A stretch of DNA of 64,000 nucleotides. Source: an uncultured Vicinamibacterales bacterium (GTDB lineage: Bacteria; Acidobacteriota; Vicinamibacteria; Vicinamibacterales; UBA8438). The stretch lies in assembly GCA_958295905.1 (NCBI GenBank), contig OY282382.1, forward strand, positions 2,070,001-2,134,000, in the 5' to 3' direction. Positions 1 through 9,900 of this stretch are shown piece after piece. Numbering within the stretch: the first letter of the stretch is position 1; the number at the start of each line of letters is the position of its first letter. The translations under genes and the position numbers were made by a program. The notes below the pieces were generated by a model that ran no database searches, was not told the DNA's origin, and worked only from the letters and a program-made list of their open reading frames with translations.

Positions 1-390
1 CCCCATCCAGACCATCGCGGCGTCGGTGAACTCGTCCCGCCCGCGCGCCCGCTCGAAGTCCAGGTAGCCCGGCCCGGTGGTCGGGAACGCCATGTCCGAC
101 AGGGCCTCCAGCGGCACCCGCACGATCAGTCGCAGGCGTTGGCCTTCCGGCTTGACGAACGTCTGCACCGTCACGTCGCCCGGAATGTCGTGGGCCGACT
201 GGGTGGCGGGGAACGCCAGGAGCAGGGCGGCGATCGCGGCCCCGCGGACGAGGAGCCCGCGGGGCGCGGGCCGCTGCGGACCGGCGCTTCCCGCATCGGC
301 GGCGCCCGGTCGCGGGCTGCCGCCGGCGCGCCGGGGCGGGCGGGCGGGACGGGGCGAACGGCCCGACTCGGGGCGTTCGCGGGCCGGCAT
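1..390 (-). CDS. HupE/UreJ-like exported membrane protein, N-terminal part only
   Basis: The frame runs from an ATG at 390 to the window edge, so the C-terminus is missing. The first 130 residues hold a Pro/Arg-rich start, a hydrophobic stretch (GAAIAALLLAFPATQSAH, about residues 50-67) that looks like a signal peptide, and then HDIPGDVTVQTFVKPEG and LRLIVRVPLEAL. This arrangement resembles the extracytoplasmic N-terminal domain of HupE/UreJ-family membrane proteins in Acidobacteria; that match is from memory, not a search. No clear ribosome site precedes the ATG, and the unusual 45-residue basic leader suggests the true start could be further in. An AT-rich TATACT on this strand at 423-428 could be its -10 box, without a good -35. 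Confidence 0.55.
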   Translation of the reverse strand, partial: MPARERPESGRSPRPARPPRRAGGSPRPGAADAGSAGPQRPAPRGLLVRGAAIAALLLAFPATQSAHDIPGDVTVQTFVKPEGQRLRLIVRVPLEALSDMAFPTTGPGYLDFERARGRDEFTDAAMVWMG

Positions 391-615
391 CGAAAAGGTA
401 GCGCAATTCATGAGGTTTACAAGTATACTGGCGACTCTCGGCAGCAGGGGGGGCCATGCGCTCCCGGTCTGTACGGCGTGGTTGTGGTTCTCGTCCGGAG
501 CGGCGCGGTTCAGACGTGCGGTTCAATCGTACGCGTTCGGGGCCTGACGGCCCTTGCTACATGAGGTAGCCGGCGCGGGTCGGCGCAGGGCGCCGGGTTC
601 AAGGGAGGAATGTCC

Positions 616-1893
616 ATGAATCGGAAGCAGCATTTTCTATTTGCAGGCGCGCTGGCGGCGGCCGCGCTGGTCGTGGTGACCGCCACCGGCGCCCAGGAGC
701 AGGGGGGCGGGAGCGCCGCGCTCTCGATGGACCCGAACGACGGCGTCCCGACGTTCGAGGTCGATCCGTTGTTTCCGAAGAACCTGCCGAACCACTGGCT
801 GATGGGGCCGACCATCGGCGTCGACGTCGATGCCGATGATCACATCTGGATCGTGCATCGGAACACCGCCAATCAGTTCGTCCTGAACACCGAGATCGGC
901 ATGACCACCGACCCGCCGGTCGCGGAGTGCTGCCAGCCCGGTCCCCCGGTCCTCGAGTTCGACCAGGAGGGGAACCTGCTGCAGGCTTGGGGCGGCCCGG
1001 GCACGGAGACGGGCGACTACGTGTGGCCGGTGTCGAACCACGGGATCGCCATCGACGGTATGAACAACGTCTGGATCGGCGGCAACGGCGGCCCCGACTC
1101 GCACGTGGTGAAGTTCGACCACCAGGGCAACTTCCTGATGCAGGTCGGCGCCGCCAACGCCCGCATGAACGGCCCCGTCAGCGAGCGCACGGGTCAGCCG
1201 ACCCCGCAGCGCGACAGCCACGCCACCAACAGCTTCGGCCGGGTCGCCGAGATCGGCATCGACAACGAGGCCAACGAGGCGTACTTCGCCGACGGCTACT
1301 TCAACCGCCGGGTCGCGATCGTCGACATGGATTCCGGCGAGGTCAAGCGGTTCTGGGGCGCCTACGGCAACGATCCGGACGACGGCCTCGACCTCGGCCG
1401 CTACGAGCCCGGCGGCGAGCCCGCGTCGCAGTTCCGCGGTCCCGTGCACTGCGCGGTGATCGCCGACGACGGCCTCGTGTACGTCTGCGACCGCGCGGAA
1501 GACCGCATCCAGATCTTCCAGAAGGACGGGACGTTCGTCTCCGAGCACATCGTGGCCCCGCTCACCCGCTCGCAGGGGTCGACCTGGGATCTCGCCTTCT
1601 CGCACGATCCCGAGCAGCGCTGGATGTACCTGGCCGACGGCCAGAACATGAAGGTCTACATCATCCAGCGCGACACGATGGAGGTGCTGACCGCGTTCGG
1701 CGACGGCGGGCGCCAGCCCGGCATGTTCTTCGCGGTGCACAGCATCGCCACCGACTCGGACGGCAACATCTACACCACCGAGACCTACGAGGGATCGCGG
1801 CTGCAGAAGTTCGTGTTCAAGGGCTACGGGCCGGTGCCGGAAGGCGCGGAGGGCATCAACAGCCAGGGCGTGCTCTGGCCGACCGGGAACTAG
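616..1893 (+). CDS. Exported NHL-type six-bladed beta-propeller protein
   Basis: A 425-residue protein with a signal peptide (hydrophobic FLFAGALAAAALVVVTATGA, cleavage near AQEQ). The mature part has repeating propeller strands: DVDADDHIWIVHR, GIAIDGMNNVWIGG, CAVIADDGLVYVCDRAEDRIQIF and SIATDSDGNIYTTETYEGSRLQKF. These match NHL / peptidyl-alpha-hydroxyglycine lyase-like propellers. The substrate cannot be read from sequence; such proteins are periplasmic or surface proteins of mixed function. ATG 616 is preferred to ATG 610 because GGAGG at 604-608 is 7 nt upstream of 616 but only 1 nt from 610. The TAG stop overlaps the first bases of the inverted-repeat element that follows. Confidence 0.85.
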   Translation: MNRKQHFLFAGALAAAALVVVTATGAQEQGGGSAALSMDPNDGVPTFEVDPLFPKNLPNHWLMGPTIGVDVDADDHIWIVHRNTANQFVLNTEIGMTTDPPVAECCQPGPPVLEFDQEGNLLQAWGGPGTETGDYVWPVSNHGIAIDGMNNVWIGGNGGPDSHVVKFDHQGNFLMQVGAANARMNGPVSERTGQPTPQRDSHATNSFGRVAEIGIDNEANEAYFADGYFNRRVAIVDMDSGEVKRFWGAYGNDPDDGLDLGRYEPGGEPASQFRGPVHCAVIADDGLVYVCDRAEDRIQIFQKDGTFVSEHIVAPLTRSQGSTWDLAFSHDPEQRWMYLADGQNMKVYIIQRDTMEVLTAFGDGGRQPGMFFAVHSIATDSDGNIYTTETYEGSRLQKFVFKGYGPVPEGAEGINSQGVLWPTGN

Positions 1894-2004
1894 GAGTCTG
1901 CGCCGCAGGAAATTATGACCACCATATGTTGCGCAAGCGCCGGCGATTGACCGCTACATATTGTGCCAGATCGGATCAAAAACCGTTCTGCGGCGCAGAC
2001 TCCT
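1892..2004. repeat. 113-bp MITE-like element with 17-bp perfect terminal inverted repeats
   Basis: AGGAGTCTGCGCCGCAG at 1892-1908 is repeated as a perfect reverse complement at 1988-2004. The 79-bp interior is AT-richer than its surroundings and encodes nothing. The right end carries the extended motif GAGTCTGCGCCGCAGAACGG in reverse orientation (1983-2002). Related copies occur at 38354, 43521 and 45632, all just after genes. The left end supplies the stop codon of the propeller gene. No target-site duplication is evident. It could be a non-autonomous mobile element or a REP-like structure. Confidence 0.7.
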
Positions 2005-2100
2005 CGCGCGGCCTTGCGGTCCCGTTGGGCGCGTTTTCGCCGGGCGTGAAAACGCCCGCGGCGCAGGCTCCCAGGAGACGTTCGTGAAGCGGTAGTGACG

Positions 2101-2144
2101 AGGCCGGTCCCCGCGTTTGCGCGGCGGACCGGCCTTTCCTGTTC
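2101..2144 (+). terminator. Rho-independent terminator-like hairpin
   Basis: AGGCCGGTCC (2101-2110) pairs perfectly with GGACCGGCCT (2126-2135). An inner CCGCG/CGCGG helix closes on a TTTG loop, and the pyrimidine-rich tail TTTCCTGTT follows. It lies between the propeller gene and the cytochrome gene. Confidence 0.75.
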
Positions 2145-2193
2145 AGAGGGGCCGCGCCGGCATCGCCCGGCGGGGTCCGGAGGGGGATTATCG

Positions 2194-2643
2194 ATGATGC
2201 GATGGTCTGGTGCGAAGGGGACTCTGGCGGTCGGCGTCTGCGCCTTGGCGATGGTGGCCGGCGGAGCCGGGGCGGCGGAAGGGCAGGAGGCGCTGACGGA
2301 GGAGACGTACGGCCCGACGATGAGCGAAATCCGGCTCATCGTGGGCGATGCGGAGCTGCACGTCGACGCGCGGTACTGGCCCGAGCTGGGCGAGGACCTC
2401 GACAAGCTGTTCCCGATGTTCCGGCAGATCGAGGCGTTCTGGACCGCACGCGGGAACGAAGATGCGGTCGGCAGGGTCGGGACGACGATCGAGGCGCTTC
2501 GGGAAATCGGCAACGCCGGGATCGCGATGGAGCAGGGCCGGGCGCGGGCCGGCATCAGGGCCCTGCGCGGCACGTGCCAATCCTGCCATGACGCCCACCG
2601 CGAGGAGACCGCGGACGGATACCGGATCAAATCGGGCTCGTAG
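2194..2643 (+). CDS. Exported cytochrome c'-like haem protein
   Basis: A 149-residue protein with a signal peptide (TLAVGVCALAMVAGGAGAAEG). The mature chain is helical and has one haem-binding C-x-x-C-H near the C-terminus (C128, C131, H132), followed by DAHRE. A single C-terminal CxxCH in a small four-helix-type chain is the layout of cytochrome c' and related c-type cytochromes. It probably carries electrons or binds small gases in the periplasm, perhaps serving the quinoprotein-type enzymes nearby (inference). The start is ATG 2194, with GGAGGGGG 7 nt upstream; a second ATG follows directly. Confidence 0.8.
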   Translation: MMRWSGAKGTLAVGVCALAMVAGGAGAAEGQEALTEETYGPTMSEIRLIVGDAELHVDARYWPELGEDLDKLFPMFRQIEAFWTARGNEDAVGRVGTTIEALREIGNAGIAMEQGRARAGIRALRGTCQSCHDAHREETADGYRIKSGS

Positions 2644-2670
2644 GCGGACGGCCCGCGGATGGAGGGTTCT

Positions 2671-2717
2671 CCCGCAACGCCGCGTCGTGTGTTCGAACGC
2701 GTGGACGGCGTTGCGGG
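2671..2717. other. Intergenic 12-bp inverted repeat
   Basis: CCCGCAACGCCG (2671-2682) and CGGCGTTGCGGG (2706-2717) pair perfectly around a 23-nt loop, just after the cytochrome gene. No T-tract follows, so it may stabilise an RNA end rather than terminate transcription. Confidence 0.5.
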
Positions 2718-2754
2718 AACGGTGAGCTACCCGGTTTCCCGGCGAAAGGAGTCG

Positions 2755-3378
2755 ATGGTGCGACGACCGCTCTTGCGTATCGCGTTGGTGACGGCGGCGG
2801 TGGTGGTTATCGCGCTGGGCGCGGCGGCGCGCTCCGACGCCCAGGGCGAGAAGCGCGGGGAGGTCACCGATGCATGGGAGAACCCGCTCGAAGGCGCCAC
2901 GGTGACGGCCGAGCCGGCGGGGGCGTCGGGGACGCCGCAGACCACGACGACCGACGCCGACGGCAACTTCGCGTTCATCGGGCTGGGGTCGGGAGATTGG
3001 GCGTTCACCGTGCTCCTGGAGGGTTACCAAGGCCTGCAGCAGGTCGCCAACGTCCGCCGGACGGGGCGAACCCGGCCGCTGAGCTTCGAGATGCCGGTCC
3101 TGGCGTCGGGCGGCCGCTTCCGCGAGCGCACCGAGTTCCGGACCGGGGACGGCCCGACGAGGTTTCGGTTCGAGGAGGACGGGACGTTCGAGTTCGAGGA
3201 CGCCGACGGCGAGGGCGAAGGGACCTACGGCATCGTCCAGCGCAACGCGCTCCTCATCGTGCGCGAGTACGACGGGCCGGACGACAAGTTCAGTCTGCGG
3301 ACCCCCGTGGTGGTCGAGTTCGCGAACGACCAGTTCACGTCGATGACCTACGGCGGTGAAGAGCTTCCGCAGCGGTAG
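2755..3378 (+). CDS. Exported protein with a carboxypeptidase-regulatory-like (CarboxypepD_reg) domain
   Basis: A 207-residue protein with a signal peptide (VTAAVVVIALGAAARSDAQ). Next comes a transthyretin-like module, GEVTDAWENPLEGATVTAE ... TDADGNFAFIGLGSGDWAFTV, typical of carboxypeptidase-regulatory-like domains. The C-terminal half is acidic and beta-rich (FRFEEDGTFEFEDADG) and not recognised. It is probably a periplasmic or surface binding protein. ATG 2755 follows AAAGGAG closely (3 nt); GTG 2758 is possible. The alpha/beta hydrolase gene begins a few bases after the stop, so the two are likely cotranscribed. Confidence 0.7.
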   Translation: MVRRPLLRIALVTAAVVVIALGAAARSDAQGEKRGEVTDAWENPLEGATVTAEPAGASGTPQTTTTDADGNFAFIGLGSGDWAFTVLLEGYQGLQQVANVRRTGRTRPLSFEMPVLASGGRFRERTEFRTGDGPTRFRFEEDGTFEFEDADGEGEGTYGIVQRNALLIVREYDGPDDKFSLRTPVVVEFANDQFTSMTYGGEELPQR

Positions 3379-3382
3379 GGGC

Positions 3383-5392
3383 GTGACGGCGTTCGCGGCG
3401 CGTCGCGGCCGGTCGTGGCTGGCGGTGGCGGCGTGGGGGGCGATGACCTCGGCGGCCGCCGCCGAGGTCGTTCGAATCGACATCACGTCCATTACGCCGT
3501 TCGGGGCGGGCGTCGAGTCGAAGGTCGGCGCCTACGAGCGGCTTCGGGGGCGTGTCGTGTACGCCCTGGACCCGGAGGCCGCCGCGAACCGGGGCATCGT
3601 CGATCTCGATCTGGCGATTGCCGATGGTCAGGGCCGGGTGCAGTTCTACGGCGACATCGAGATCATCGCGCCGGTCGACCGCGCCCTCGCCCAACCGACG
3701 GTGCTCTACGTCGTGAACAACCGCGGGCGGCGGACTTGGGGCGGCGGGCCCTTCTTTCTCGAGCGCGGATACGTCACGGTGTCGAGCGGCTGGATCGCCC
3801 AGGTGCCGGTGACCCCGGACCTGCTCCGGCTGGAGGCGCCGGTGGCCTACGATCCGGACGACGCCATACCGGTCCTCGGCACCGTCCGGGCCGAGCTGTC
3901 GACGGACGTCGCCGCCGACCGCCTGCCCGTCGGCGACCGCAACCAGCTCGCCTTCGAACCGCTGATCATGGGGCTGCCGGAAGCGACCCTGACCCGCCGG
4001 CTGCGCGAGCAGGAACCGCGGGAACCGATTCCCCGCGACCGGTGGCGTCTGCGGGCCCGCTACGACGGCTTCGACGAGGGCAGCGGGCTGGTCGAGCTCG
4101 ACATGACCCTCGACGGCGGCTTCGAGCCCGGGGTCATCTACGAGCTGACCTATCAGGCGCGGGGATCGGTGGTCCAGGGAGCCGGGTTCGCGGCCATCCG
4201 GGATCTCGTCTCGTTCCTGAAGCACGATCGGTCGGCCATGAACCCGCTCCGGCGGCCGGACGGCGCGCCGCTGGCCGAACGGGTGATCGGCCAGGGGCGG
4301 TCGCAGAGCGGCCGGGCCCTGCGGACGTTCCTCTACGAGGGGTTCAACGCGGACGAGCGGGGCCGGCAGGTGTTCGACGGACTCATGCCGACGGTGGCCG
4401 GGGGCGGGCGGGGTTTCTTCAACCACCGTTTCGCGTCGCCGACCCGGACCGCGACCCAGCACCTCGGCCACCTCTATCCGGTCGACCTCTTCCCCTTTAC
4501 CTACGGCGACGAGACCGACCCCTTCACCGGCCGGACCGACGGGTTGCTGCGCCGCGCCCGGGCGAGCCGGACGGCGCCCCGGGTCATGCATCTCGATACA
4601 TCCTCGGAGTACTGGCACCGGAGCGGCTCGCTGGTGGTGACCGACCCCCTCGGCGAACGGGACACCGTCCTGCCGCCCGAGGTGCGGGTCTACGTCGTCG
4701 GCGGCGCCCAGCACCGCCCGGCCCGAGGCCCTTCCGATCGCGGACAGTTGCCGGTGAACCCGAACGACTATGCGCCCGTACGCGAGGCGCTGTTCCTGGC
4801 CCTGGATCGGTGGCTGACCGAGGGGGTCGAGCCGCCTCCGAGCGTGCGCCCCCGTATCGCGGAGGAGACGCTGGCGCCGTGGACGGAGCCGGCCGCGGGA
4901 TGGCGGGCCCTGCCCGGGGTTTCGTACCCCACCGTCATCCAGCAACCGGAGCGGGTCGACTACGGCGAACGGTTCGAGAGCCTGCGCCGGATAGACCTGC
5001 ATCCGCCCCGCCGCACCGGCAACCGGTACGGGGTGAGGGTGCCCGCCCTCGATGCCGACAACAACGAGCGGGGCGTGCTGCGGCTCCCGCGGGTCGCGGT
5101 GCCGGTGGCGACCTATACCGGGTGGAATCTCCGCAATCCGGCGATCGGGGCGCCCTTCGAGCTGCTCGATCTCCAGGGGGGGCGGATTCCGTTCCCGATC
5201 ACGCCGGCGGAACGGGAGCGCACCGGGGATCCGCGCCGGGCGGTGACCGAGCGCTACGCGGGTTTCGCCGATTACCGGACCCGCTACCTGGCCGCGGCCG
5301 ACCGGTTGATCGCCGGCCGCTATCTGCTGCCGGCGCACCGGCGCGGGTTGGAGGCGATTGCCGAGGGGAACCGGTCGTTGTTCGCCCCCTGA
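3383..5392 (+). CDS. Exported alpha/beta hydrolase domain-containing protein
   Basis: About 669 residues with a signal peptide (RSWLAVAAWGAMTSAAAAEVV). The nucleophile elbow is in GQGRSQSGRALR, a pattern of the large 'alpha/beta hydrolase domain' family of exported enzymes. The C-terminus (PFPITPAERERTGDPRRAVTERY) also matches that family. It likely hydrolyses an ester or amide in the periplasm; the substrate is unknown. GTG 3383 gives a normal-length signal peptide and lies 4 nt after the upstream stop with GTAGGGG before it. GTG 3356 would add nine residues and overlap the upstream gene. Confidence 0.75.
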   Translation: MTAFAARRGRSWLAVAAWGAMTSAAAAEVVRIDITSITPFGAGVESKVGAYERLRGRVVYALDPEAAANRGIVDLDLAIADGQGRVQFYGDIEIIAPVDRALAQPTVLYVVNNRGRRTWGGGPFFLERGYVTVSSGWIAQVPVTPDLLRLEAPVAYDPDDAIPVLGTVRAELSTDVAADRLPVGDRNQLAFEPLIMGLPEATLTRRLREQEPREPIPRDRWRLRARYDGFDEGSGLVELDMTLDGGFEPGVIYELTYQARGSVVQGAGFAAIRDLVSFLKHDRSAMNPLRRPDGAPLAERVIGQGRSQSGRALRTFLYEGFNADERGRQVFDGLMPTVAGGGRGFFNHRFASPTRTATQHLGHLYPVDLFPFTYGDETDPFTGRTDGLLRRARASRTAPRVMHLDTSSEYWHRSGSLVVTDPLGERDTVLPPEVRVYVVGGAQHRPARGPSDRGQLPVNPNDYAPVREALFLALDRWLTEGVEPPPSVRPRIAEETLAPWTEPAAGWRALPGVSYPTVIQQPERVDYGERFESLRRIDLHPPRRTGNRYGVRVPALDADNNERGVLRLPRVAVPVATYTGWNLRNPAIGAPFELLDLQGGRIPFPITPAERERTGDPRRAVTERYAGFADYRTRYLAAADRLIAGRYLLPAHRRGLEAIAEGNRSLFAP

Positions 5393-5486
5393 GCGGTATC
5401 CGCGCCGGGGGCCTGGAGAGGGGGCGGGGAGTCCGCCCTCCGGACCCGCAGATTCGAGCCCCCGGCATCATCGGGAGTGGATCGCA

Positions 5487-6794
5487 ATGTCGAGGCGAGT
5501 GATGCGTGTGACGCGAGGATCGTTGCTGCTGTTGCTGCTGCTCGCGGGGCGTCCCGCGGCCGGCCAGGACCTGCCGTTCGCGCGGCCCGTCCAGCTCGGA
5601 CTGGACCCCGGGCGCCTCGATCGGATCGTGACGCTCGTCGAGGAGGCGGTGGATCGGCGGGAGATCGCCGGGGCGGTCACCCTGGTCGCCCGCCTGGGCC
5701 GCGTCGGACACCTCGAAGCGGTCGGTTGGCGCGACATCGAGCGCCGGGCGCCGATGGAGACCGGCACGCTGTTCCGGATCGCCTCGATGACCAAGGCGGT
5801 CACGAGCGTCGCGGTGATGCAGCTCTACGAGTCGGGCGCGCTCCTTCTGGATGACCCGGTGTCGCGGTACCTGCCGGCGTTCGCGGCGGCCGAGGTGCTC
5901 ACGCCCGGCGGCGGCGGGGGGCATCGACTCGCGCCCCTCGACCGGCCGATCACGATCCGGCATCTGCTGACCCACACCTCCGGTCTCAGCTACCGCTTTC
6001 TCGCCCCGCCGCAACTGGCGCAGCGCTACATCGCGGCCGGCATCACCGACGGGCTCGCCCAGACTGACGGCACCATCGGGGAGATGGTGGACCGGCTGGC
6101 GACCGTGCCCCTGCTGCATCAGCCGGGGGCGCGGTTCACCTACAGCCTGGGGGTCGACGTGCTGGGGCGGGTCGTGGAGGTCGTCACCGGCCGGTCCCTC
6201 GCCGACTACATGCGGGAAGCGATCTTCGAGCCGCTGGCGATGGTCGACACCGGCTTCTACCGGGATCCGGCGGATGCCGATCGGTTTGCGTCGATCTACG
6301 CGCCGGGGGCGGACGGTCTCGTCGAGGTGCCCGACGCGCCGGTGTCGAGCGGCGACGGCCGTACCGTCTACTCGGCCGGCTATCCCTACGCGGGGCCCCG
6401 GACCTACCACTCCGGTGGCGCCGGCCTGACCTCGACCATCTCCGACTATGCGCGGTTCCTCCTCGCGCTCCTCAACGGCGGCGAGCTCGAGGGCACCCGC
6501 ATTCTGGGGCGCCGCACCGTGCAGCTCATGACCCGCGACCATCTGGCGGGGCTCGGGGTGTCCGGCGCCGGCCGGCGGTTCGGGCTCGGGTTCGCGATTT
6601 CGGGCGATCCCGGTGTGACCGGCGGACCCCGGTCGGAAGGGGCGTTCGGGTGGCTCGGTTTCTTCAACACCGTCTACTGGGTCGATCCGGAAGAGCAGCT
6701 CGTGGCGATTATCATGACCCAGCTCTATCCCAACAACCAGTCGCGGTTGACGGACCGGTTCGAGGTGGCGGTGTACAGCGCGATCGTCAACTGA
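5487..6794 (+). CDS. Exported class C beta-lactamase-like serine hydrolase
   Basis: 435 residues with a Leu-rich signal peptide. S-x-x-K is present as SMTK (S100, K103). The second motif is YSL (219-221), where classic enzymes have YxN. The third is HSGG (H308) in place of KTG. This combination is typical of esterase/D-aminopeptidase-like members (EstB/PBP4* group) rather than true beta-lactamases. The role is probably cleavage of cell-wall peptides or esters in the periplasm. ATG 5487 has GGGAGTGG upstream. It follows the alpha/beta hydrolase gene by 94 bp on the same strand. Confidence 0.8.
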   Translation: MSRRVMRVTRGSLLLLLLLAGRPAAGQDLPFARPVQLGLDPGRLDRIVTLVEEAVDRREIAGAVTLVARLGRVGHLEAVGWRDIERRAPMETGTLFRIASMTKAVTSVAVMQLYESGALLLDDPVSRYLPAFAAAEVLTPGGGGGHRLAPLDRPITIRHLLTHTSGLSYRFLAPPQLAQRYIAAGITDGLAQTDGTIGEMVDRLATVPLLHQPGARFTYSLGVDVLGRVVEVVTGRSLADYMREAIFEPLAMVDTGFYRDPADADRFASIYAPGADGLVEVPDAPVSSGDGRTVYSAGYPYAGPRTYHSGGAGLTSTISDYARFLLALLNGGELEGTRILGRRTVQLMTRDHLAGLGVSGAGRRFGLGFAISGDPGVTGGPRSEGAFGWLGFFNTVYWVDPEEQLVAIIMTQLYPNNQSRLTDRFEVAVYSAIVN

Positions 6795-6943
6795 AGGAGC
6801 GGGGGACTCTGTCTCCGTCGCCGGTTCGAGGCGGGGTGGGGACGGGTCACGGCGTTCCCCCCGCCGGCGTCAACCCACCCGGACCCCGACCCGGCTCGTG
6901 AACGCCGCACCTGCGTGATACAGAGGCGCCCGCCATAACCGTC

Positions 6944-9900
6944 GTGGATGACAGAACCTACGGGGCAGGATCGATCTACGGCCGGAAGACGATTCAGCAA
7001 CTGGCGCGCGGCCTGGACGTCGATGTGCGTGACGTTTCCAGGGCGGCGCGGCGGGTGCTCGGCCTGGAGCCCGGTCGTGCGCGTGATCGCCAGTTCATGC
7101 TGTCCTCCAACCAATGCCGGCAGGTCGCGGACGCGCTGGGCAAACGGCCGCAGCCGTCGCTCCTCGGGTTGGCCGAAACCGACGACGCCCCCGTGCCTGG
7201 ACCGCAAGATGGAACCGCGTTGCGGTTCCGGCGCGATCGTCCGGCCGATCCGGCCGACCAGACGCTCCGGGAACTGCGTCACCGGCTCTGGGTGCACCCG
7301 GACGTCTCCGATCGCCTGCGCGGGTGGACACACCTCTACAAGCGGCTCGGCATCGTGCTCCAGCATCTTGCGGCGCACGGCCGATCGACGGTGGTCAAGG
7401 GATGCAGGGACGCGAACCGCGGCTGGCGTCGATCACCGCTGGGCGGCAACCACGGCATGCAGTACTACCTGTGGTGGACGCCGTGCGGCAGCCCGGCGGC
7501 CCAGACGCTGGACGCGCCTGATCACGCCATCCTGGTGAGGGACGTCAGACATCACGACGACCACTCCCCGCTCGCGGCGGGCGCCCCCGGCGACTACCTG
7601 CCGTTGACCACGTCCGACGAGCTGAACGAGGACATCGCCGGTTGTCCCTGGACGGACGAGCAGATCGATTTCGTCGAGGACGAGAGCCCGGTCCGCCTGA
7701 TCCTCGGCCGCCCGGGATCCGGAAAGACGACCGTGCTGTGGAAGGCGGTGGAGGCCCGGAGCCGGCAGCGGGTGCTGTATCTCACTTGGTCGAGCGCCCT
7801 CACGCGCCACGCGGAAGAGCGTTTCGCGTCGTTCGCGCCGGTCGACGTGGAAGTGATCGCCCGCGACTTCGCGACGTTCCTCGGCGAGGTCTGCGGCGCC
7901 GATGTCGCGAGACAACCGCTCGGCGCCAGCCGCGCGAGGTTCGACGAGGTTCTCACGCGGCTCGGGCGCGACATGGCGGGGCCATGGATGCGGCGGCCGC
8001 AGGCGCTCCACGCCGAGTTGCGCGCCATCTTGTTCGGCCGCGCGATTCCCGGCGACCCCGGATGCGCCACCGATCACGGTATCGCACGCCTGAGCGACGA
8101 CGCTTACATGACCCTGCGGGGCGGCCACGACGGCGTCGGGGCCAAGGCCGCCAAGGCGCTCTTGAAGGTTGCCCAGCGTCTCGCGCGGGACCGCGATCGG
8201 GTCGGCGCGGTCTTTCCCGAGCTCGTTGCCGCAACGCTGGCCGTCGAACGACTGCGCAGCGGTGAGGTGCCGGACGGGTTCGAGGGATTCGATCGCGTCG
8301 TGGTCGACGAGATCCAGGACCTGACGCTGCTGGAAACGGCGGTCGTGGTGGAGCTCTGCCGCGCGATCGCCCCCGCGCGCGGGCGCGCCCCCTGGCTGCT
8401 GATGGCGGGCGACGCCGGTCAGACGGTGAGGCCTACCTGGTTCGAGTGGGGACCGCTGAACGACCTGCTGGGTCGCCGGGTGCAGCGGCCGGTGGAGTTT
8501 CACCTGGAGGAGCACCTGCGCTGTCCCGGCCGGATCGCCGAGGTCGTCGAGCGGGCGTCCCAACGCTACACGGCCGTCGAGAAGGAGGTCCGTCCGACAA
8601 AGCAGCGGCGTCAGCGGGGCGGACAGCATGTTGATGCGCAACTCGTCCACGTCCACGTCTCCGAGCGAGCCGAGGCGGTTCGGTTGCTGGAGCGGCTCGA
8701 CGAGACGGACGACGTGGTGGTCGTTTCACCGCGGAACGATCCCCCCGACTGGGTGCCGGCCGGGCTGCGCGGCGTCGTCCTCACGCCGGCGGAGGCCAAA
8801 GGGCTGGAGTACCAGTCGGTCTGCGTCCTCGAGCCGGGCCGCCTCCTGTCGAGCCTGGACCCGGAGAACCTGCCGTACGGGATCGATGCGGAGCTCGATC
8901 AGCCGGCGCGCCGCACGGCTATCGACCATCTCCGCGTGACGTTGAGTCGGGCGACGGAGACCCTGGCGTTCGTGGACGTCGAGGCGGGCGACGGCGATTT
9001 GGAAGAGAGCAGGGACCTGCTCGGCGATGCCGCGCCGTACGACGTGGAAGACCTGATGGACCATCTGGTCCACTCGGATGCGTCCGCGGAAGAGCGGGTT
9101 CTGGCACGGACGAACGACGCCCGGGCCCTGATCGATTCGGCGCCGCGCCGGGCGTGGCAGCGTGCCTGTCAGGCCATGCGTCTGCTCGGGGATCCGGCGC
9201 TGCCGAACGGCGTGTCGGACCGTGTGGTCCGCATGGACGCCCGCTCCACCCTGCTGGCGACCGCGGCCCGGCTGCTGGTCGAAGGCGTACCCGAGGGTGT
9301 CGCGCGCCGGGAAGTCGTCAAGATGGCCGGTACCGCCATCGCCGAGGATCCGGTGGTGGCCGAACCCCTTGACGGCGTTCGCGGAGAGGAGGCCGGCGGA
9401 CGGTTCGAGCCCCAGGGGGGGGCGGGCCGCGACCCGGTGCCGCCGGCCGTGCTGGCCGCCCATGAGTTGCAAGCATTCCGGGCGTTGGACGCCTGGTCGA
9501 TCAACCGCAAGGGGCCGCCGTTCGCCCTGCTTGAATTCGCCGGCTGGCTCGATGCGGCACGGGGGCGAAGCGGCGACTGGCTGCGGGCGGCGCTGCTGGC
9601 GGGGGCGCAGGCGCTGCGCGACGGGTTGGAAGCCGGTGCCGAACATCCGGCGTCGGCCGCCGTATTCGCCAGCGCCGACGTCGAAGGGTGGCTGCGGCTG
9701 ACGGGCTACGCGGGGGATGCCGCGGCCCGGGCCCGCGTGCTGCGCGGCAAGGCGTTCGATGCGTTGTTGAAGGGCGGCGGCGCGGACGAACCGCGGCCGG
9801 AGAGCCGGAAGCGGCTGACCAAGGCGGAGTCGGTGCTGGAAGCGATCGCACCGGATCTGATTCGGCTTGGCCGGCTGCGCGAGGCCCAGCGGCGGCCTGA

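Noticed and set aside
77..547. A 156-codon plus-strand frame at the window start
   Set aside because: It is antisense to the HupE-like gene, whose signal peptide and conserved segments are far more convincing.
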